DNA of 64,000 nucleotides, from NCBI RefSeq assembly GCF_017948485.1, contig NZ_JAFFSX010000015.1, positions 162,983 through 226,982 on the forward strand, read 5' to 3'. A model generated the notes under the pieces. It was not told where the DNA came from, made no database searches, and was given only the letters and a program-made list of their open reading frames with translations. Below are positions 58,282-64,000 of the stretch, piece after piece. Both the position numbers and the translations under genes were made by a program. Origin of the DNA: Streptomyces sp. GESEQ-35. GTDB lineage: Bacteria; Actinomycetota; Actinomycetes; Streptomycetales; Streptomycetaceae. How positions within the stretch are numbered: position 1 is the first letter of the stretch; the number at the start of each line of letters is the position of its first letter.

Positions 58282-58557
58282 TCAGCCGCCCGCGACCGCC
58301 GGAATGATCGAGACACCCGCACCGTCCGGCGTCGCCGTCTCCAGCCCCTGCTCGAAACGGACGTCGTCGTCATTGACGTACACATTGACGAACCGGCGCA
58401 GCTTGCCCTGGTCGTCAAGGATGCGGGCCGCGATGCCGGTGTGGTTCTTCTCCAGGTCGGAGATGACCTCGGAGAGGGTGCCACCTTCGGCAGCGACCTC
58501 GGCCGCACCGCCGGTGTAGGTGCGCAGGATGGTGGGGATACGGACGCTAACGCTCAC
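58282..58557 (-). CDS. MoaD/ThiS-family sulfur-carrier protein
   Basis: 91 residues from GTG 58557 (GGAGGTCAC upstream). Ubiquitin-like beta-grasp protein ending in the required Gly-Gly (IIPAVAGG), on which a thiocarboxylate is formed. Segments VRIPTILRTYTGGAAEV and FVNVYVNDDDVRFEQGL fit the MoaD/CysO group. It follows thrC with 98 bases between, filled by repeat copy 11. No cysM, mec or moeB-type activator is beside it. Likely donates sulfur in cysteine or related biosynthesis. Confidence 0.88.
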   Translation of the reverse strand: MSVSVRIPTILRTYTGGAAEVAAEGGTLSEVISDLEKNHTGIAARILDDQGKLRRFVNVYVNDDDVRFEQGLETATPDGAGVSIIPAVAGG

Positions 58558-58577
58558 GATGTGACCTCCGGTCAGTA

Positions 58578-58636
58578 CAGCGCCCCTGAAAGGGGCGCGG
58601 GGAACTGCGCGACCAGCCCCCACAGGCCCGCAGACG
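58578..58636 (+). repeat. Intergenic repeat copy 11 (subtype A)
   Basis: AGCGCCCCTGAAAGGGGCGC hairpin, GGGGAACTGCGCGACCAGCC core, GGCCCGCAG end. It lies inside the thrC-moaD transcription unit but in the opposite orientation. Confidence 0.87.
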
Positions 58637-58654
58637 AAATCAATGGGACGGGCC

Positions 58655-59938
58655 CTAGCCCAGACCCGCCTCCCGGAACGAGTCCAGGTTGGGACGAATG
58701 GTCGCAGTCAGCCCCGTGCCGGCCACCGCATCAAGGGTCTTGAGACCATCACCGGTGTTCAGGACGACCGTGGTCTTGGTGGGGTCAAGGACACCGTCCT
58801 CGATGAGCTTCTTGGTGACACCCACCGTCACCCCACCCGCCGTCTCGGCGAAAATGCCTTCCGAACGCGCCAGCAACTTGATCGCATCGACGACCTGCTC
58901 GTCATTCACGTCCTCCACCGCACCACCGGTGCGACGCGCAATGTCGAGGACATAGGGACCGTCGGCAGGGTTACCGATCGCCAGCGACTTGGCGATCGTG
59001 TTCGGCTTCTGCGGCCGGACGACGTCGTGGCCGCCCTTGAAGGCGACGGACACCGGCGAGCAGCCCTCGGCCTGCGCGCCGAAGATCTTGTACGGCTTGT
59101 CCTCGACCAGCCCGAGCTTGATCAGCTCCTGTAGCCCCTTGTCGACCTTCGTGAGCTGCGAGCCGGAGGCGATGGGGATGACGAGCTGGTCCGGGAGCTG
59201 CCAGCCGAGCTGCTCACAGATCTCGTAGGCCAGGGTCTTGGAGCCCTCGGCGTAGTACGGCCGCAGGTTGACGTTGACGAAGCCCCAGCCCTCGCCGGCC
59301 GGGTCGCCGATCAGCTCGGAGCAGAAACGGTTCACGTCGTCGTAGTTGCCCTCGATGCCGACGAGCTCACCGCCGTAGACCGCGGCCATGACGACCTTGC
59401 CCTGCTCCAGGTCGTGCGGGATGAACACACAGGAGCGGAAGCCGGCGCGGGCGGCGGCGGCACCCACGGCACCGGCGAGGTTGCCGGTGGAGGAGCAGGA
59501 GAGGGTGGTGAAGTCGAAGGCGCGGGCGGCCTCGATGGCCTGGGCCACGACGCGGTCCTTGAAGGAGTGCGTCGGGTTGCCGGAGTCGTCCTTCACGAAG
59601 AGCTTGCCGGCGTCGACACCCAGTTCGCGCGCCAGGTTGTCGGCCTTGACGAGCTTGGTCCAGCCCGGGTTGATGTTGGGCTTGTCGGCCACGTCCGCGG
59701 GGACGGGCAGCAGCGGTGCGTACCGCCAGATGTTCGCGGGTCCCGCCTCGATGCGCTTGCGGAGCTCCTCGGTGTCGTAGGCCGAGTAGTCGTAGGCGAT
59801 CTCGAGCGGGCCGAAACACTCCTCGCAGGCGAAGACCGGACCGAGGGGTACCCGGTGACCGCACTCGCGGCACGAGAGAGCGGCGGCGGGTCCGAGGTCT
59901 ACGGAGTTCGTGGTGCTTGCAACTGTCTGCGCAGCCAT
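58655..59938 (-). CDS. thrC: Threonine synthase
   Basis: 427 residues. PLP enzyme converting O-phosphohomoserine to threonine. The N-terminal zinc-ribbon-like segment has Cys23, Cys26, Cys38 and Cys41 (LSCRECGHRV, ACEECFGPL). The PLP lysine is Lys127 in NPTHSFKDRVV; the phosphate cup is SSTGNLAGAVGAAAARAG. This fits the larger class of bacterial threonine synthases with an N-terminal extension. ATG start at 59938; its 5' leader contains an 8-bp inverted repeat (59943-60026). Followed by the sulfur-carrier gene. Confidence 0.95.
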   Translation of the reverse strand: MAAQTVASTTNSVDLGPAAALSCRECGHRVPLGPVFACEECFGPLEIAYDYSAYDTEELRKRIEAGPANIWRYAPLLPVPADVADKPNINPGWTKLVKADNLARELGVDAGKLFVKDDSGNPTHSFKDRVVAQAIEAARAFDFTTLSCSSTGNLAGAVGAAAARAGFRSCVFIPHDLEQGKVVMAAVYGGELVGIEGNYDDVNRFCSELIGDPAGEGWGFVNVNLRPYYAEGSKTLAYEICEQLGWQLPDQLVIPIASGSQLTKVDKGLQELIKLGLVEDKPYKIFGAQAEGCSPVSVAFKGGHDVVRPQKPNTIAKSLAIGNPADGPYVLDIARRTGGAVEDVNDEQVVDAIKLLARSEGIFAETAGGVTVGVTKKLIEDGVLDPTKTTVVLNTGDGLKTLDAVAGTGLTATIRPNLDSFREAGLG

Positions 59939-60284
59939 GTGAGGCGAGGCCCTTTCTCCTCATCTTCCTCACGACGCACTTCGCCGTGAGACGGATTTGG
60001 CACCTTCCCTAGTCGGGAGCCTCGCCAAGAACGATCAACACTGATCTACGAGTACCGACTGGAGGGTTGCCGGGGCTTCAACGGGCCGTATCCCTCTGCC
60101 CCTCTGGATGAGCTGTATGCAGTTGTCATGCGGTCGTGGTCGCCGACGGCCCCCGACATGCGATGGTCATCAGCGTTGTTCAAGACTGTAACCGAAGGCC
60201 AGGACAGTTGAGATAGTCGTCCGAACCGCGAGATGGATCACACGCCCCTGAGTGGTGATCCGCGACAGTGAGGAGCCGCTTACT
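59939..60284. other. Divergent intergenic region thrC / gpgS
   Basis: 346 bases between divergent genes. GGCGAGGC (59943-59950) and GCCTCGCC (60019-60026) could pair in the thrC leader, one arm lying just before the thrC ATG. No convincing coding frame or tRNA is present. Promoters for both genes must lie here, but I could not fix a clear -35/-10 pair. Confidence 0.45.
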
Positions 60285-61229
60285 GTGCTGGAAGAAGTTG
60301 ACCGCTGGCTGAGCACACGCTCCTGGTCTGTGACCGATCGTCCGCTCCACAAGATTCTTGCCGCGAAACGCGCCACGCACCAGACCGTCAGTGTCGTGCT
60401 GCCCGCGCTCAACGAGGAGGAGACGGTCGGTGAGATCGTCGCCGTGATCCGTCATGACCTCATGCACCAGGTCCCGCTCGTCGACGAGATAGTCGTCGTC
60501 GACTCGGGATCGACCGACCGCACCTCCGAGGTGGCCGCCGCCGCCGGCGCCCGGGTCGTCCACCGCGACGACATCCTGCCGAGCATCCCGGCCGTCCCCG
60601 GCAAGGGCGAGGTCCTGTGGCGCTCGCTCCTCGTCACCAGCGGCGACATCGTCTGCTTCATCGACGCGGACCTGAAGGAGTTCAAGTCGGACTTCGTCTC
60701 GGGCATCGTCGGCCCGCTGCTCACCGATCCGGAGGTCGACCTCGTCAAGGGGATGTACGACCGTCCGCTCGGCGGCGCCGCAGGCCAGGGCGGCCGGGTG
60801 ACGGAGCTGATGGCCCGCCCCCTGCTGAACATGCACTGGCCGCAACTCGCGGGCTTCGTGCAACCCCTCGGCGGCGAGTACGCGGCCCGCCGCTCCCTGC
60901 TGGAACAGCTCCCGTTCCCCGTCGGCTACGGCGTGGAACTGGGCATGCTGGTCGACGCGCTACACCTGGTGGGCCTGGACGCCCTCGCCCAGGTCGACGT
61001 CGGCGTACGCAAGCACCGGCACCAGGACGGCCAGGCCCTGGGCCGTATGTCGGCCGCGATCTACCGCACGGCCCAGCTCCGGCTGGCCCGCGGCCATCTG
61101 ATCCGCCCCTCCCTCACCCAGTTCGAGCGGGGCGAGGACGGATTCGAACCGCGGACCTACTCCGTGGACACGGAGGAGCGGCCGCCGATGGCTGAAATCG
61201 CCGAGTACCAGTCACGCAAAGCTGCCTGA
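60285..61229 (+). CDS. gpgS: Glucosyl-3-phosphoglycerate synthase
   Basis: 314 residues from GTG 60285 (GAGGAG nine bases upstream). GT-A-fold retaining glycosyltransferase that joins glucose from UDP-glucose to 3-phosphoglycerate, the first step of glucosylglycerate synthesis. Key motifs: VSVVLPALNEEETVGEIV, VDSGSTDRTSEVA, the metal-binding DADL (VCFIDADLKEFKSDFV), and QPLGGEYAARRSLLEQLPFP. otsA and otsB follow, so the region concerns compatible solutes and storage sugars. Confidence 0.85.
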   Translation: MLEEVDRWLSTRSWSVTDRPLHKILAAKRATHQTVSVVLPALNEEETVGEIVAVIRHDLMHQVPLVDEIVVVDSGSTDRTSEVAAAAGARVVHRDDILPSIPAVPGKGEVLWRSLLVTSGDIVCFIDADLKEFKSDFVSGIVGPLLTDPEVDLVKGMYDRPLGGAAGQGGRVTELMARPLLNMHWPQLAGFVQPLGGEYAARRSLLEQLPFPVGYGVELGMLVDALHLVGLDALAQVDVGVRKHRHQDGQALGRMSAAIYRTAQLRLARGHLIRPSLTQFERGEDGFEPRTYSVDTEERPPMAEIAEYQSRKAA

Positions 61230-61326
61230 CGGTAAGCGGAGGGTCGCTAGGAGTAACGGAATCCGCCGGTTGTATACGGCTGAGCCGTACGTTTGAGCGG
61301 TTCTGGCCTGGGCTAGGTTGAGGCGT

Positions 61327-62715
61327 ATGGCTGCAACCTTCGGTGCTGCGCAGGTCCTGGTCGCCTCCAACCGCGGACCGGTCTCCTATCAGGTCCACGA
61401 GGACGGCTCGCTGAACGCCAAACGCGGCGGCGGCGGGCTGGTGTCCGGTCTCTCGGCGATCGGGCCGGACGTCGGCGCCCTGTGGGTCTGCTCGGCCCTC
61501 GGCGACGGCGACCGTGAGGCGGTACGGCGCGGAGTGGGCGAGTCCGGTGTACGGATGCTGGACATTCCGGCGGACGTGCACTCGGACGCGTACAACGGCA
61601 TCGCGAACTCGGTCCTCTGGTTCGTCCACCACCTGCTGTACCAGACGCCACTGGAGCCGGTCTTCGACGCGGAGTTCCGGCGGCAGTGGGCGTCGTACGT
61701 CCGCTACAACCGCGCGTTCGCCGAGGCGCTGGCCGAGGAGGCGGGGGGCGGGGCGGCGGTGCTGGTGCAGGACTATCACCTGACACTGGTGCCGGGGATG
61801 CTCCGCGAGCTCCGCCCCGACCTGCGCATCGGCCACTTCTCGCACACTCCGTGGGCGCCGGTCGACTACTTCCGCATGCTGCCCGACGACATCGCCGAGC
61901 ATGTGCTGCGCGGGATGCTCGGCGCGGACCGGCTGGGCTTCCTCACACAGCGCTGGGCCGACGCGTTCACCGCGTGCGCGGAGGCCGTCGTCGGCGGGCT
62001 CGGGGACACCCGGGTCGGCGTGCACGGGCTGGGCGCCGACGCCGACTTCCTGCGGCAGCGCTCGCACCAGGCCGACGTCGAGGAGCGGATCGCCGCGCTG
62101 CGGGCCGAGATCGGCGCGGGCCGGCAGACCATCGTGCGGGTCGACCGGACCGAACTGTCCAAGAACATCGTGCGCGGCCTGCACGCATACCGGCAGCTGC
62201 TCGACGACCACCCCGAGCTGCGGGGGCGGGTCGTCCATGTCGCGTTCGCGTATCCGTCGCGGCAGGATCTCGCCGTGTACCGGGAGTACACGGCCGAGGT
62301 GCAGCGGATCGCGGAGGAGATCAACTCCGGTTACGGCACGGCGGACTGGACGCCGGTCGTGCTGCACGTCAAGGACGACTTCGCCCGGTCCCTGGCGGCG
62401 TACCGGCTCGCGGACGTGGCGCTGGTCAACCCCATCCGGGACGGCATGAACCTGGTCGCCAAGGAGGTGCCGGTCGTCTCCGACGAGGGGTGCGTGCTGG
62501 TGCTGTCCCGCGAGGCGGGGGCGTACGAGGAGCTGGGTGAGGACGCGATCGTCGTGAACCCGTACGACGTGACGGGCACGGCCGAGGCACTGTACGAGGC
62601 GTTGACGATGCCGGTCGGGGAGCGGGGGGAGCGGACGAAGAGGCTTGCGGCGGCGGCGACTGCACTTCCGCCGGCGCAGTGGTTCTTGGACCAGCTGGGT
62701 GCACTGGACGCGTAA
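61327..62715 (+). CDS. otsA: Trehalose-6-phosphate synthase
   Basis: 462 residues from ATG 61327. GT20 family enzyme making trehalose 6-phosphate from UDP- or GDP-glucose and glucose 6-phosphate. Seen: VASNRGPVSYQVHEDG (N-terminal loop), VLVQDYHLTLVPGMLRELRP, IGHFSHTPWAPVDYFRMLP, and the nucleotide-sugar site RLADVALVNPIRDGMNLVAK. otsB is the next gene, convergent across a small hairpin. Confidence 0.93.
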   Translation: MAATFGAAQVLVASNRGPVSYQVHEDGSLNAKRGGGGLVSGLSAIGPDVGALWVCSALGDGDREAVRRGVGESGVRMLDIPADVHSDAYNGIANSVLWFVHHLLYQTPLEPVFDAEFRRQWASYVRYNRAFAEALAEEAGGGAAVLVQDYHLTLVPGMLRELRPDLRIGHFSHTPWAPVDYFRMLPDDIAEHVLRGMLGADRLGFLTQRWADAFTACAEAVVGGLGDTRVGVHGLGADADFLRQRSHQADVEERIAALRAEIGAGRQTIVRVDRTELSKNIVRGLHAYRQLLDDHPELRGRVVHVAFAYPSRQDLAVYREYTAEVQRIAEEINSGYGTADWTPVVLHVKDDFARSLAAYRLADVALVNPIRDGMNLVAKEVPVVSDEGCVLVLSREAGAYEELGEDAIVVNPYDVTGTAEALYEALTMPVGERGERTKRLAAAATALPPAQWFLDQLGALDA

Positions 62716-62750
62716 TGGGGCCGCGCCCGGCGCTGCGGGCCGTACCCACC

Positions 62751-62769
62751 CGTTCCGCCCTGCGGAACG
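62751..62769. terminator. Hairpin between otsA and otsB
   Basis: CGTTCCGC (62751-62758), loop CCT, GCGGAACG (62762-62769): a perfect 8-bp stem 36 bases after otsA's stop and 57 before the otsB stop. It could terminate both transcripts, though no U-tract is present. Confidence 0.6.
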
Positions 62770-62825
62770 ACTGCCCACGGCGGTAAGCACAGGCACGTCA
62801 GCCGATACCTGGGCGAGTTGCCCCA

Positions 62826-63674
62826 CTAGCCGATCCGCTCAGCCAGCCCCGCCAGTAGCCCTACGACCCCCGCCGGACCGTCCACCACCAGGTCCGCCCG
62901 TTCCCTCAGCTCGGTGACCTCGTCGCTGCCGCTGCACACGAGCAGGCCCGGCGTGCCGTGGGAGCGGAGTGCGTCGACCGCGCCGTAGGCGGGAAGGTCG
63001 CCGAGGTCGTCGCCGGCGTAGAGCACGGACTCGGCGGCGATCTCGCGGGCGAAGTCGGTGAGGGCCACGCCCTTGTCCATGCCGGGCGGTCGGAGTTCGA
63101 GGACCAGACGGCCGGGTTCGACGATCAGGCCGTGCTGGGTGGCGAGTTCGGTGAGCGGCTCGCGGAGGGCCTCGAAAACGCCCTGCGGATCCTGCGCCCG
63201 CCGCGTGTGCACGGCAACGGCTCGGCCGCCCTTCTCCTCGACCCAGGCGTTGGTCCCGTCCAGGAGCTTCGGCAGCGCCGCGCGGACGGCGGCGACGCCG
63301 GGGTGCGGGGGCGGGGCGGTGACGGTGTCGGTGGCGGCGTCCCAGCGCTCGGCGCCGTAGTGACCGAGGACGACGAGGTGTTCCAGGCCGGGAACACCGG
63401 AGAAGCCTCCGTGCCGGACGGCGACATCGGCCGGGCGGCCGGTGATCACCGCGACGGCGGCCACCTTCGGCGCGAGCGCGGCCAGCGCCGGCACCGCCTC
63501 CGGATGGGCCCGCGCCTGCTCGGGATCCGCCACGATCGGCGCGAGCGTCCCGTCGAGATCGAGCCCGATCAGCGCCGCACCGGGCCGATCAAGAATGGCG
63601 GCAAGCCCGGCACGGCCGGACTGGGTGAGGGGGGTCGGCAAGGGGTCGGCTGTCGAGTCCACGGGGCTGCCCAT
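62826..63674 (-). CDS. otsB: Trehalose-6-phosphate phosphatase
   Basis: 282 residues from ATG 63674. HAD-type phosphatase releasing trehalose from trehalose 6-phosphate. The nucleophile motif is GLDLDGTLAP (Asp39, Asp41), with AVITGRPADV and the C-terminal acidic motif YAGDDLGDLPAYGAVD; KGVALTDFA holds the Lys. Completes the OtsAB pathway with the convergent otsA. The DNA upstream of its start becomes the 39-bp repeat array. Confidence 0.95.
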   Translation of the reverse strand: MGSPVDSTADPLPTPLTQSGRAGLAAILDRPGAALIGLDLDGTLAPIVADPEQARAHPEAVPALAALAPKVAAVAVITGRPADVAVRHGGFSGVPGLEHLVVLGHYGAERWDAATDTVTAPPPHPGVAAVRAALPKLLDGTNAWVEEKGGRAVAVHTRRAQDPQGVFEALREPLTELATQHGLIVEPGRLVLELRPPGMDKGVALTDFAREIAAESVLYAGDDLGDLPAYGAVDALRSHGTPGLLVCSGSDEVTELRERADLVVDGPAGVVGLLAGLAERIG

Positions 63675-63759
63675 AAGACGACCCTATCCACGCCCCGCCG
63701 ATCATTCAGCCCGCCCGGCACCCGTCCGACGTCGTCAAGAAATTTCGGGGCCGACCCGG

Positions 63760-64000
63760 GCACCTGCCGACGCAGGTCAGACAATCCCAGCCCGTCCGGC
63801 ACCTGCCGACACCGGCGACCCAACCCCAGCCATCCAGCACCCTGCCGACACCGATCACCCAAGCCGAACCCTCCGGCGCCTGTCGACACCGGTCAAGCAA
63901 TCCCTGCCCCTCCGGCACCTGCCGACACCGGTCAAGCAATCCCAGCCCCTCCGGCACCTGCCGACACCGGTCACCCAATCCCAGCCCCTCCGGCACCTGC
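63760..64000. repeat. 39-bp tandem repeat array (runs off the window)
   Basis: Units begin with GCACCTGCCGACACCGGTCA at 63760, 63799, 63837, 63876, 63915, 63954 and 63993 (period 39, once 38). Units at the edge are near-identical; those toward otsB are degenerate. Seven starts are seen, the last cut by the window. With 39 bases being 13 codons, the minus strand can be read as a 13-residue repeat (CRQVPEGLGLLDR), but no start or ribosome site is visible. Not a CRISPR: there are no unique spacers. Confidence 0.85.

Noticed and set aside
61138..61152. GGATTCGAACC, resembling the T-arm of a minus-strand tRNA
   Set aside because: It encodes part of GpgS (DGFEPRTY), and no acceptor stem, anticodon arm or D-arm can be folded around it.
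63760..64000. Tandem array as a possible CRISPR
   Set aside because: Units are contiguous 39-mers with no unique spacers, and they decay progressively to one side. No cas gene is nearby.

Overview
The window is chromosomal DNA of a high-GC actinomycete, almost certainly a Streptomyces. Third codon positions are nearly all G or C and GTG and TTG starts are common. Streptomyces-type families are present: DUF5753/DUF397 regulator pairs, DUF3027, DUF2530, DUF2771, mycothiol-dependent enzymes, an orphan groEL with CIRCE, and futalosine-route menaquinone genes. Gene content is mostly core-chromosome metabolism, transport and regulation, broken by small variable islands. I found no rRNA, tRNA, CRISPR array or complete insertion sequence.

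Layout. 1-2720: the end of an unknown gene, a WhiJ-type regulatory locus (small protein, XRE regulator, DUF397 partner) and an aldo/keto reductase. 2936-10589: RNA cyclic phosphodiesterase, GNAT enzymes, a MarR-controlled MFS exporter, a ribbon-helix-helix protein, a purine permease, DUF2530 and a CtpE-like P-type ATPase. 10684-14522: three tandem secreted paralogues, then an intact and a decayed copy of an unknown small gene. 14590-22969: sacsin/Hsp90-like ATPase, GNAT plus LuxR regulator, small secreted protein, alginate-lyase-family enzyme, OsmC and DUF3027. 23409-32133: MFS, DUF2771 lipoprotein, mqnB-mqnD, cold-shock-domain protein, HAD phosphatase, a membrane protein and a helicase-associated (Helicase_C_3) protein. 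32377-38449: a variable cassette with two tiny secreted peptides, a YqhA membrane protein fused to an IstB-type ATPase, a NarL two-component system and an MMPL transporter. 38539-42659: XPB helicase and a HelD/HelR-like helicase. 42765-50182: CutC, mycothiol and HD enzymes, a DinB-GNAT fusion, DUF4031, and a MurNAc-6-phosphate locus (RpiR regulator, murQ, PTS EIIBC). 50298-55511: aldo/keto reductase, DinB, hypothetical, MFS and an old-yellow-enzyme reductase. 55717-60284: groEL, cold-shock gene, MoaD-like sulfur carrier and thrC. 60285-63674: gpgS, otsA and otsB (compatible solutes and trehalose). 63760-64000: a 39-bp tandem repeat running off the window.

Two scattered signals stand out. Eleven copies of a roughly 45-90 bp intergenic repeat occur in two subtypes and two orientations. 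The 419-codon YqhA-IstB fusion, which lies in the cassette separating the helicase-associated gene from XPB, is the most unusual protein. Several operator-like palindromes can be matched to adjacent regulators (MarR, RpiR, HrcA/CIRCE). Others have no obvious partner.
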